Source of the DNA: Flavobacterium beibuense F44-8
GTDB taxonomy: Bacteria > Bacteroidota > Bacteroidia > Flavobacteriales > Flavobacteriaceae
Length of the DNA stretch: 64,000 nucleotides
Assembly (NCBI RefSeq): GCF_000769915.1
Contig: NZ_JRLV01000009.1
Span: 124,001-188,000, forward strand
Direction: 5' to 3'
Part shown: one piece after another, positions 25,340-33,079 of the stretch
Position numbering within the stretch: the first letter of the stretch is position 1
Layout of the letters: each line of letters starts with the position of its first letter
Made by a program: the position numbers and the translations under genes
Notes under the pieces: generated by a model
Databases searched by the model: none
What the model saw: only the letters and a program-made list of their open reading frames with translations
What the model was told of the DNA's origin: nothing

Positions 25340-26680
25340 ATGAATAAACAATCTTTTAGAAGGCTCATTGCATCTGTCGAACAGATTCCACAATTTTTTT
25401 ATCTTTTAAAGTGGCTGCTTATTTCGGTAATTGTCGGAATATTATGCGGTTCTGCTTCTGCATTCTTTTTAGTTTCGCTTGAATGGGCTACAAATTGGCG
25501 TGAAAACCATATTTGGATTATTGTCTTATTACCATTGGGCGGACTCATAATCGGACTCTTATATCATTATTTTGGCAGTAGTGTTGTTAAAGGCAACAAT
25601 ATGCTATTGGAAGAACTCCATACTCCTAAACAGATAATTCCTTTCCGCATGGCACCACTGGTGTTGTTTGGTACTATAGCCACACACTTTTTCGGTGGTT
25701 CTGCGGGGCGTGAGGGTACTGCCGTGCAAATGGGTGGTGCTATTGCCGATCAGTTTACCAAACTTTTTAAAATGCGTCCGCGTGACCGTAAAATACTTAT
25801 TATAATAGGTATTAGTGGTGGTTTTGCCTCTGTATTCGGCACACCATTGGCAGGAGCTGTTTTTGCGCTTGAGGTTATGGTATTGGGAAGAATGCGTTAT
25901 GAGGCGATATTACCAAGTTTCCTTACTGCTGTGGTGGCTAATTATACCTGTCATTTATGGGGAGTGGGGCACACGCATTATCATATTCCCTTTGTTCCCG
26001 AAATGACACCGCTTAACCTACTGTTTGCAGCAGGGGTAGGTATTGCATTTGGACTTACAGCCATGCTTTTTTCCCGAATGACACACTTTTGGGGCGAACT
26101 TTTCAAATCGAAAATTAGTTATTCTCCGTTACGACCTTTTGTAGGGGGTATAGTAATCGCTGTTGCCGTATTTATAATAGGGACTACAAAATATATAGGT
26201 TTAGGTGTTCCGGTAATTGTAGATGCTTTTAATCAGGATCTTACGTCATACGACTTTTTGCTTAAAATACTGTTTACTTCCTTTACTCTTGGTGCAGGAT
26301 TTAAAGGAGGGGAAGTAACACCATTATTCTTTATAGGGGCTACACTGGGGAATGCGTTGGCATTTTTTGTACCATTACCTTTGGCTTTACTGGCGGGAAT
26401 GGGCTTTGTGGCTGTTTTCTCGGGAGCTACTAATACACCAATTGCCTGTACGCTTATGGGTATAGAACTTTTTGGTGCCGAAAGCGCCGTGTTTATAGCG
26501 ATTGCCTGTGTGGTTGCTTACCTGTTTTCAGGACATACAGGAATTTATTCGGCGCAGATAGTGGGCAGTTCTAAGCACCTGTTATTTGGCAGGGAACAAG
26601 ATAAAACACTGGCTACTGTAGGCAGTTCGCGTAAGGAAAGGAGAGCCAATTATCTGGCTACTCTGTTTGCCGGAAAATAA
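25340..26680 (+). CDS. CLC-F type fluoride/proton antiporter (ClC family)
   Basis: The 446-residue membrane protein has the ClC fold with about ten or more helices. The gating-glutamate motif is GREGT (residues 123-127), preceded by HFFGGSA. The usual GSGIP anion-selectivity loop near residue 85 reads KGNNMLLEEL, lacking the serine that favours chloride, which fits the fluoride-exporting CLC-F group. The fluoride riboswitch immediately upstream strongly supports fluoride export from the cytosol. No C-terminal CBS domains are present. Its last 31 bases overlap the convergent bacteriophytochrome gene. Confidence 0.9.
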   Translation: MNKQSFRRLIASVEQIPQFFYLLKWLLISVIVGILCGSASAFFLVSLEWATNWRENHIWIIVLLPLGGLIIGLLYHYFGSSVVKGNNMLLEELHTPKQIIPFRMAPLVLFGTIATHFFGGSAGREGTAVQMGGAIADQFTKLFKMRPRDRKILIIIGISGGFASVFGTPLAGAVFALEVMVLGRMRYEAILPSFLTAVVANYTCHLWGVGHTHYHIPFVPEMTPLNLLFAAGVGIAFGLTAMLFSRMTHFWGELFKSKISYSPLRPFVGGIVIAVAVFIIGTTKYIGLGVPVIVDAFNQDLTSYDFLLKILFTSFTLGAGFKGGEVTPLFFIGATLGNALAFFVPLPLALLAGMGFVAVFSGATNTPIACTLMGIELFGAESAVFIAIACVVAYLFSGHTGIYSAQIVGSSKHLLFGREQDKTLATVGSSRKERRANYLATLFAGK

Positions 26681-28920
26681 ATACTGATTACTGCACCTTC
26701 ATCTAAATTCCCTGTTGCCGAAATGTACCCGTTGTGATTTTGTACTATCTTTTTACAAAGTGCGAGTCCAACACCCGATCCTTTATACTCGGAAGAGGAA
26801 TTCAGTCTTGTAAATATATTGAAGATCGATTCGGCATATTCCTGTTCAAAGCCTATACCGTTATCGGCTACATAAACAAGTCTGTAAAGCATTTTGTCTA
26901 CATCGTTGTATGCTACCGGTACTGCTTCTGCAGATATTTTTACTATAGGGTTTCTGTCGTGAGCCGAATATTTGATACAGTTACTTATCAGGTTAGAGAA
27001 CAATTGTTTTAAAAGGAATGGTACTCCCTGTATTACAGGAAGCTTATCTACCTGTACTTCGGCTTGTTTTTCTTCTATTGTTTCGTGTAGTTCAATAATA
27101 ACGTCGTTAACAATATCTGTAAGGTTAACCGGTTCAAAGTTACTGTCCTCGTGTTTAAGTCGCGTGTATTTAAGTATATCGATAAGCAGGTTTTGCATCC
27201 TGTTTGCTGAACTGTTCATTCGCCTTATAGAATCTTCCACTTTTTCAGGAATATCCTTTTCGGTACTCAATATACGTGATGATATAAGCTGTATTTTACG
27301 TAATGGTTCCTGTAGATCGTGCGTGCTTATCCAGTTGATGTTTTCCAGCTCTGAATTGGTTTCCTTTAATAACTCACTCAGTTTACGATACTTTTCTTCT
27401 TCCTGAGTAATGATAAGCAGATTGATTTGTCTTTGAAGACTATGAGCATAAGTAGCTGCTGTATCAAGTTCGGGTTTTTCCCAAGGCTTACTCTGGCAGT
27501 CTACTATTTCCTTCCAAAGTTTAAAAGAGTTTCTCGGTGAAAGCCCTTTTTCGTCTTTTATAATCGATTTGTTTGGATCACCACCCCAGTTTACTTCTTT
27601 TTTGGTTTCGGGTCTGTACCATATAATACAGTTATTACTTTCAATATCAAGCGAATGGTATATAAGTCCCGATGCATTTTCACACATATCCTTATATTGC
27701 GGTAACAGGCTGATAAGCTTCTCGGTATGCGTATGTCCGTTTTGCGTATAGGTTGCCAGCCAGCTGGACAGTTTTTGTATTTCCTCATCAGGAGGGGTAA
27801 GTCCGTTTTTGTATACCGTATTGTTAATCAGTATTGAAACCCCCGATGCATTACAGAGTTCCAGTAAATATGGCGAGGCTATAAGTTCGTCAAAAGTATG
27901 ATTTTCAGTTATGGAAATGGCGTTTAATTTCTCGAGTGCCGTATTTGTTTTTTGTGACAGTTCATACTCCTCGTTTTTTTGCCTTAGGTCAATTTGTGAG
28001 GTAATGAAATGTCCCTGTAACTGAGCTGCTAACCTTAGTTCGGGTGACAGGTTTTTAGGCGAATAATGATGGCATGCTATAAGACCCCATAGTTTTTTCT
28101 GGTAAATAAGCGAGATGGTAAGCGTGGCGCCAACTCCCATATTATGCAGGTATTGCACGTGTATAGGTGAGGTACTTCTTAAAATAGACAGGCTTAAGTC
28201 CAGGTTCTTATCTTCACTGTCATCGATGGTATATACCGGAACCGGAGTGTAGTCTACATCAGTAATAATACGCAACAGGTTTTGCATGTATAGTTCGCGA
28301 GCCTGTTTAGGGATATCGGTATGTGGATAATGAAGCCCTAAAAATGGCTCCAGGTCTTCGCGAACACTTTCGGCAAAAACTTCTCCGTTATAATCTTTAT
28401 CAAAACGATAAATCATTACACGGTCGTATCCTGTTATATCTCTTGTTCCTTTGGCTACAAGCTGACACAATTCCTTAAACGTATTAGTATCGTGCATGTA
28501 AGACAGGAACTGTGATGTTTGGTTGTATTCGCGTGAAGCGTCTATTTCATTCACGCTTGCCGGTTCGGCCTCAATAATATAAAGGGAATCGCTTTTGTGA
28601 ACCGTACATACAAAATGCTTATCAAACAGGTTTATTTTTAGAAGACTTGAAGAAAGCATGAGCTTTTTTTCAATATAGTCCTTCAAATCAATAAGCGCCT
28701 GTTCACCAAAAACAGTATCAAAGGTTTTACCTAATGCCTGTTCATGACTAACACCGGTAAAGTTTTTACTGTTACCACTGCAAAATTCTATTTTGTAAGT
28801 GTTGGAGTGAACGGCAATTAAAAATCCGTGTGGCTGAATGCTTCCCGGAATATGTATGGGCTCCTGTTCACAATTGGTAAGATTTACAATATCACGATTT
28901 ACGATATCCTTTATATTCAT
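26650..28920 (-). CDS. bphP: Bacteriophytochrome sensor histidine kinase
   Basis: The 756-residue protein is a red/far-red photoreceptor kinase. The N-terminal PAS domain contains TNCEQEPIHIPGSIQPHG, with Cys17 at the position that binds biliverdin in bacteriophytochromes. The GAF domain shows the YPHTDIPKQAREL segment (PxSDIP-type motif), and the PHY domain has a tongue with WGGDP and PRNSF. The kinase part has an H-box STHDLQEPLRK, N-box LISNCIKYS, and G-boxes DNGIGF and GSGVGLALCKKI. No receiver is fused; the adjacent single-receiver proteins are the likely partners. The heme oxygenase directly upstream would supply biliverdin. Confidence 0.95.
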   Translation of the reverse strand: MNIKDIVNRDIVNLTNCEQEPIHIPGSIQPHGFLIAVHSNTYKIEFCSGNSKNFTGVSHEQALGKTFDTVFGEQALIDLKDYIEKKLMLSSSLLKINLFDKHFVCTVHKSDSLYIIEAEPASVNEIDASREYNQTSQFLSYMHDTNTFKELCQLVAKGTRDITGYDRVMIYRFDKDYNGEVFAESVREDLEPFLGLHYPHTDIPKQARELYMQNLLRIITDVDYTPVPVYTIDDSEDKNLDLSLSILRSTSPIHVQYLHNMGVGATLTISLIYQKKLWGLIACHHYSPKNLSPELRLAAQLQGHFITSQIDLRQKNEEYELSQKTNTALEKLNAISITENHTFDELIASPYLLELCNASGVSILINNTVYKNGLTPPDEEIQKLSSWLATYTQNGHTHTEKLISLLPQYKDMCENASGLIYHSLDIESNNCIIWYRPETKKEVNWGGDPNKSIIKDEKGLSPRNSFKLWKEIVDCQSKPWEKPELDTAATYAHSLQRQINLLIITQEEEKYRKLSELLKETNSELENINWISTHDLQEPLRKIQLISSRILSTEKDIPEKVEDSIRRMNSSANRMQNLLIDILKYTRLKHEDSNFEPVNLTDIVNDVIIELHETIEEKQAEVQVDKLPVIQGVPFLLKQLFSNLISNCIKYSAHDRNPIVKISAEAVPVAYNDVDKMLYRLVYVADNGIGFEQEYAESIFNIFTRLNSSSEYKGSGVGLALCKKIVQNHNGYISATGNLDEGAVISIYFPANRVAR

Positions 28921-28933
28921 AAACTAATGGGGG

Positions 28934-29527
28934 TTAGTTTTGGGTAAAATGCCTGCTAATGGTATTAAAGGCATATTCTGCCCCGGCAATTATTTCATCT
29001 TCGTTGTTATGCTCTTCCTGATAAGCTGTTAATGCATTAAGGAAAGATTTCCACATACTGCCTGTTTTGTTACCGTAGCCGGCAAAGTAAGCAGTTCCCT
29101 TATCTTCGGTAAGGCCTAAAGATGTGTTGATATTTTTTAATATAACCCTTCCGCCAAGCGAAGAACCTTCAATAACATACAGTATGCCCATCCTAAAGGC
29201 AGGTGACATAGCTTCTATATTTTTAAAAGGTTTTTGGTGTTGCATTTTGGCATAGCCCAGTGCACTAAAATCACTTTCTATAAGTGATGCCTTGTTGCGC
29301 TCGGCAATATCGGGCATAATAGGAGTAAGGGCAGGAAAAATATCTTCTTCTGCCTGCTTAACCACATCATGCATAAGGTTTAGGTAATATAAGTACTGGG
29401 AAGCTGTTACTTCAGGATCCATTATTGATTCTGAAAGAGGAAGCTTTTCCAGATTTGTATGGGCTACCGATGTTTTGGAGCGTAATCTTTCCAAAAACGT
29501 TTCGGTAGTCGTAATATCATTATTCAT
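28934..29527 (-). CDS. bphO: Biliverdin-producing heme oxygenase
   Basis: The 197-residue soluble protein belongs to the bacterial heme oxygenase family. The N-terminal SVAHTNLEKLPLS segment holds the proximal haem histidine (TxxxHxxLE pattern), and GILYVIEGSSLGGRVI is the conserved distal-helix glycine motif. It cleaves haem to biliverdin IX, CO and iron. It lies 13 bases before bphP in the same operon, as in many BphO-BphP pairs, which points to chromophore supply rather than iron uptake. Confidence 0.93.
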   Translation of the reverse strand: MNNDITTTETFLERLRSKTSVAHTNLEKLPLSESIMDPEVTASQYLYYLNLMHDVVKQAEEDIFPALTPIMPDIAERNKASLIESDFSALGYAKMQHQKPFKNIEAMSPAFRMGILYVIEGSSLGGRVILKNINTSLGLTEDKGTAYFAGYGNKTGSMWKSFLNALTAYQEEHNNEDEIIAGAEYAFNTISRHFTQN

Positions 29528-29542
29528 AATAAAAAAAAATTC

Positions 29543-29977
29543 TTAGCTGAAATACACGAAGTTATTAGCCTCTACACTAAACTTATCCCAGTTGATTTTA
29601 AGGGTATGTTCTATAGATTTTTTAAGCTTATCGAAAGCACCCGATTTAGGGACATAAAAAGAGGCTCCAAGTTCTTTACTCTGCTGTATGGTAATATCAT
29701 CGCTTGAAGTAGAGAACATTACCACAGGAAGGTCTTTATGCTTCTCTGATTCGCGCATACGTCTCAATGTTTCCAGTCCGTTCATTCCCGGCATATTAAT
29801 GTCAAGAAATACAAGGTACGGAGTGGGAGGCGGGTTGTCTAAAGCATGGAGTAACTCTTCGCCGTTGCGTTGTGTAACTACTTTAACGTTAGTATCTATA
29901 ATGTCGATAATTTCCCTGAAGAAGTCAATATCTTCCTGGTCGTCATCGGTATAAAATATTGTTAATTCATTATTCAT
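29543..29977 (-). CDS. Single-domain response regulator (Rcp1-like)
   Basis: The 144-residue protein is a stand-alone receiver domain: acidic pair DDDQED near the start, phospho-acceptor in FLDINMPGMNGLE, FSTSSDD at the threonine/serine switch position and the conserved lysine in YVPKSGAF. The extended loop and missing output domain resemble the Rcp1 type that pairs with phytochromes. It sits 15 bases upstream of bphO and is the best candidate phosphate acceptor for BphP. Confidence 0.9.
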   Translation of the reverse strand: MNNELTIFYTDDDQEDIDFFREIIDIIDTNVKVVTQRNGEELLHALDNPPPTPYLVFLDINMPGMNGLETLRRMRESEKHKDLPVVMFSTSSDDITIQQSKELGASFYVPKSGAFDKLKKSIEHTLKINWDKFSVEANNFVYFS

Positions 29978-30005
29978 GGCCTATTAATTTTAAGCGGGTT
30001 TGAAA

Positions 30006-30013
30006 CAAATATA
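30006..30013 (-). promoter_or_regulatory. Promoter -7 element for the rcp-bphO-bphP genes
   Basis: Minus-strand TATATTTG fits TAnnTTTG, 29 bases before the ATG of the response regulator. A TTG lies 27 bases upstream, longer than usual, so strength is uncertain. The 143-base gap suggests that the three photoreceptor genes can be transcribed apart from the two genes upstream. Confidence 0.5.
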
Positions 30014-30120
30014 GTTTAATTAATACTGAATATCTGTTTACAAGCTGTTAATATTAGAGTCGCAGGAAGTTATGCAGAATGTTATAACATCTCTGTTTTA
30101 AATTATAAATACTTTACTTA

Positions 30121-30567
30121 CTAAAAATTAAGTATAAAACTGTCTTTATTCAGTCCGTCTGTAATATACTGCCAGTTGATATGAATTACATCTGAAATGA
30201 TTTTTTTCAGTTCGGTAAAATCTGACGGTTTTTTGATGTACACATTAGCCCCCGAGATAAAAGTCTGTTCCACATCATGATCTGATGAGGAAGTGGAATA
30301 TATAGCTACCGAAATATTTTTAAGTCGCTCACTGTTCCTGATTTCCTTTAAACATTCCATTCCTGATTTTCGGGGCATGTTAAGGTCAAGAAAAATAATG
30401 TCCGGGAGAGGATTCTCTTTAACCACAAGATGGTTCATAAGTGATACTCCGTCGTTAAATGTGGTAAGGGTATACTTAATTTTAACCTCCTCGAAGGCTT
30501 CGGTAAAAAACAGGCGATCGTCTTCATCGTCGTCTGCCAGCATAATGTGTAAGTGAGTATGCAGCAT
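30121..30567 (-). CDS. Second single-domain response regulator
   Basis: The 148-residue receiver protein has DDDEDD near the N-terminus, the phosphorylation site in FLDLNMPRKSGME, the switch serine region YSTSSSD and lysine in YIKKPSDF. Like its neighbour it lacks an output domain. The two are about equally long and similar in layout, which suggests a duplication. It follows the AraC-type regulator by 8 bases. It may compete with, or relay from, the other receiver in the phytochrome pathway. Confidence 0.88.
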   Translation of the reverse strand: MLHTHLHIMLADDDEDDRLFFTEAFEEVKIKYTLTTFNDGVSLMNHLVVKENPLPDIIFLDLNMPRKSGMECLKEIRNSERLKNISVAIYSTSSSDHDVEQTFISGANVYIKKPSDFTELKKIISDVIHINWQYITDGLNKDSFILNF

Positions 30568-30575
30568 ATACAGGC

Positions 30576-31136
30576 TTATATATTATTTTCAGCTATTCTT
30601 TTTTGCCTCATTATTTTTTGAAAGGTGGTAGGAGTAACCCCGGTTATATTTTTGAACTGCTGCGACAGGTAAGCGACGCTGCTGTAGTTCATCATGAAAG
30701 AAATCTCGGTAAGGGAAAGACTTTCGGTCATTAACAGCTGTTTTACTCTTTCAATTTTATGAAGGATTATAAAATTTTCTATGGATATAAAAGTAACTTC
30801 CGAGAATACCTGTGAAAGGGTACGGTAACTTTCATTAAGCTTTTCAGATAGGTATGAAGATATTTTTAACGACTGTACCCCTTTGTCTGCATAAAGCATT
30901 TCTATAATAGCATTCTTGATTTTTTGTACCAATATGCTTTTTTGATTGTCAACGATTTCAATGCCATATTCCTTTAGGGAATCAATTAGCTGATTGTATT
31001 TTTCCATCGGGATGTTCTCCCTGAATTTGACATATCCGGGTTCGGTTACTTTGCAGTCAATATCAAATTTATCTAATTGCTGCTGTAGCAGAACTTTACA
31101 CATCTGGTCTATGTTGTATTTTATGTAAAGCTCCAT
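30576..31136 (-). CDS. AraC-type DNA-binding regulator
   Basis: The 186-residue protein has a C-terminal AraC/XylS double helix-turn-helix (about residues 90-180): the LSEKLNESYRTLSQVFSEV first helix pair and the LSLTEISFMMNYSSVAYLSQQFKNITGVTPTTFQ second one. The N-terminal part of about 85 residues (MELYIKYNIDQMCKVLLQQQLDKF...) has a short alpha/beta pattern like heavy-metal-associated or ferredoxin-like folds and has no known ligand. It heads the cluster and probably regulates the receiver genes. Confidence 0.88.
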   Translation of the reverse strand: MELYIKYNIDQMCKVLLQQQLDKFDIDCKVTEPGYVKFRENIPMEKYNQLIDSLKEYGIEIVDNQKSILVQKIKNAIIEMLYADKGVQSLKISSYLSEKLNESYRTLSQVFSEVTFISIENFIILHKIERVKQLLMTESLSLTEISFMMNYSSVAYLSQQFKNITGVTPTTFQKIMRQKRIAENNI

Positions 31137-31367
31137 TCGTTATCCTTTAATTAGCGGGTAAAATTAGTAATTTTTATTAACATGTGTTTAATCGCTCTAC
31201 TTTTCATAGCTGTCCTATAGAGTAATATTTGAAGGTGTGTTTTTTTAAAAAATTTAGTTTCAGTATTTTAGGTCTTTTTTATAAATTTAGAAAACCTTTA
31301 AAACTTAACATACTGCGTTATGCAGGCTCTAAGATGTTAAATAACCCTAAATGCAATATAATAAATT

Positions 31368-32042
31368 ATGCTGTTTTTTCAAATACCTCCTCCCGATGGC
31401 GGAATAATTTACACTGAAACAAATTTGGATAACCTGTTTCCCGAACCGTTAAACGCTATTACTTCAGTACTGTTTTTGTTTTTGGCCTTTTACTGGACGT
31501 TTAAACTGTGGGGCAAGTCAAGTCAACACACCTTTTTGTTTAGTGCTGTTATACTGCTTTATATTGGCGGAATAGGAGGAACAGTATATCACGGACTGCG
31601 ACAGTGGAGCATTTTTATTGTAATGGACTGGCTGCCTATAATGCTGTTATGTATAGCTGCTGGTGTTTATTTTTTAACCCGACTTACAAAATGGTATTAT
31701 GCAACAGGGCTGGTACTGCTGTATATAGGTTTTCAGTTTGTTTTGCGAAATAAAATTACCGGCGATATACATTTGTTAATCAATATTAATTATGCGGCTA
31801 TGGCTGCATTGGTACTCTTCCCCGTATTGGCTTACCTTATAAAAACGAAATTTGAAAATGGGTTATGGGTTGGTATGGCACTCCTGGCTTTTATTTTAGC
31901 GCTGGCTTTTCGTATTGGAGACGGCTGGGGCTGGGTAAGCTTCGGGACTCATTTTTTATGGCATTTGTTTGGTGCAGTGGCAGCACATTGTATGTTTCAG
32001 TATATATACCGTATAAACAACAGTGATTTACTTACTGCCTAA
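31368..32042 (+). CDS. Seven-helix membrane protein of CREST/ceramidase type
   Basis: The 224-residue protein has about seven membrane helices. Candidate metal-site residues appear in GGTVYHGLR, in IVMDWLPI (aspartate) and in THFLWHLFGAVAAH (histidines spaced four and then eight residues apart), which fits the CREST superfamily of membrane hydrolases that includes alkaline ceramidases and PAQR receptors. The N-terminal segment PPPDGGIIYTETNLDNLFPEPLNAITS recalls bacterial ceramidase-like proteins. An amide-lipid hydrolase role is possible since Bacteroidota make sphingolipids, but the substrate is not shown. Confidence 0.65.
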   Translation: MLFFQIPPPDGGIIYTETNLDNLFPEPLNAITSVLFLFLAFYWTFKLWGKSSQHTFLFSAVILLYIGGIGGTVYHGLRQWSIFIVMDWLPIMLLCIAAGVYFLTRLTKWYYATGLVLLYIGFQFVLRNKITGDIHLLININYAAMAALVLFPVLAYLIKTKFENGLWVGMALLAFILALAFRIGDGWGWVSFGTHFLWHLFGAVAAHCMFQYIYRINNSDLLTA

Positions 32043-32052
32043 AAACACAAAA

Positions 32053-32073
32053 CCCGCTTTGTTGCAAAGCGGG
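32053..32073 (-). terminator. Terminator, mainly for the VOC gene
   Basis: CCCGCTTTG (32053-32061) pairs with CAAAGCGGG (32065-32073) with a TTG loop. On the minus strand it is followed by TTTTGTGTTTTT, so it terminates the VOC transcript. Confidence 0.75.
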
Positions 32074-32095
32074 AATGGATAAAAGATAAGATGTG

Positions 32096-32509
32096 CTATT
32101 CGTTTGGCATGGCGCTCATATCCATATAGAATATTTCCCATTGGTGTCCATCTAAATCCTCAAAATTGCGGTTGTACATCCAGCCGTAATCTATAGGGTC
32201 TTTGTATTGTTTACCTCCTGCAGCAAAAGCTTTTTCTATAATACTTTCTACTTCGTCACGGCTGTTTACCGCTAATGCCGTGATTACCTCTGTTGCTTTT
32301 TTAGCATCTGCTACCGGTTTGGTAATAAAGGTACTAAAATACTTTTCGGTAAGCAGCATCGCAAACATGTTTTCTCCTATAATCATACAGGTTGCATTCT
32401 CATCGGTAAACTGAGCGTTAAAAGTAAAGCCCATTTTAGTGAAGAATTCGATAGACTTGTTAAGGTCTTTTACCGGAAGGTTGATAAAGATTTGATTGAT
32501 TTTTGTCAT
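32096..32509 (-). CDS. VOC superfamily (glyoxalase-like) protein
   Basis: The 137-residue protein starts INQIFINLPVKDLNKSIEFFTKMGF and ends DLDGHQWEIFYMD, with two beta-alpha-beta-beta-beta modules of the vicinal oxygen chelate fold. Possible metal ligands are in DPIDYGWMYNRNFEDLDGHQWE. This is the uncharacterised group often labelled lactoylglutathione lyase-like or PhnB-like; no specific substrate can be assigned. Confidence 0.87.
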   Translation of the reverse strand: MTKINQIFINLPVKDLNKSIEFFTKMGFTFNAQFTDENATCMIIGENMFAMLLTEKYFSTFITKPVADAKKATEVITALAVNSRDEVESIIEKAFAAGGKQYKDPIDYGWMYNRNFEDLDGHQWEIFYMDMSAMPNE

Positions 32510-32605
32510 AACTGTTCGTTTGTTGATTTGTATATTACAAAGTTATAAACGAAACCCTCACACAGGGTGTGTATATCTGACAAGCTAAGGGGGGAATCAG
32601 GACGA

Positions 32606-32695
32606 TTTTAGTAATTAGAATTGAGAATTGAGAAATCTCATAATATCTTTTCATCTATTATCTCACTACTTTGTACTCAATACTTAATACTAAAA
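32606..32695. repeat. Imperfect intergenic inverted repeat
   Basis: The left arm 32606-32625 begins TTTTAGTAATTAGAATTGAG, and the right arm 32676-32695 has the reverse complement with 17 of 20 matches. Between the arms, further GAGAAATCTC and TTATCTCAC stretches make the unit rich in GAG/CTC words. It ends exactly at the DUF3037 stop codon. The pattern resembles low-complexity intergenic repeats that occur in many flavobacterial genomes, but copy number cannot be checked here. Confidence 0.5.
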
Positions 32696-33079
32696 CTATA
32701 ATACCAAATCTTCAAACAGGCGTTGCGTTAGTTTTTCCATATCACCACAAAAGCCCGGGTGTGGCCTTGAGGTTTGTATAACCGAACTGCGCACTGCCGT
32801 TAACCACCTGAAACGTTCTGGGGCTTCCATTTGAGCAATAGGTCCGCCTTCTTTGGCGCCACGTGCTATTTTTTCAAACGATTCCAGGTTTTGTTTAATT
32901 TGGTCGATATCGGTTTCCGGTGAGAACAGCAGTATTTTAGGTTCGTTAATGGTATAAAGTGCCTTAACGAATTTTTGCCTTTTGCAAAACACTATCACCC
33001 CTACATTTAGGAACTCTTCGCGCTCCACACGGGGAACAACACGAATCACGGCATATTCATATAGGTGTTTATCTTGCAT
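32696..33079 (-). CDS. DUF3037 domain protein
   Basis: The 127-residue protein starts QDKHLYEYAVIRVVPRVEREEFLNVGVIVFC and ends GFCGDMEKLTQRLFEDLVL, the DUF3037 signature. The frame overlaps the end of the upstream HipA-like kinase gene by 11 bases, and the two are paired in many bacteria, which suggests that they work together. The family has no known biochemical activity. Its ATG lies inside the kinase gene, giving strong translational coupling. Confidence 0.85.
   Translation of the reverse strand: MQDKHLYEYAVIRVVPRVEREEFLNVGVIVFCKRQKFVKALYTINEPKILLFSPETDIDQIKQNLESFEKIARGAKEGGPIAQMEAPERFRWLTAVRSSVIQTSRPHPGFCGDMEKLTQRLFEDLVL

Noticed and set aside
31137..31367. Gene in the 231-base gap after the AraC regulator
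   Set aside because: The open frame from 31229 runs into the CREST-type gene in another frame and shows no protein-like composition; only AT-rich sequence is seen.
32606..32695. Insertion sequence remnant
   Set aside because: No transposase fragment, and arms are imperfect and low in complexity; described only as a repeat.
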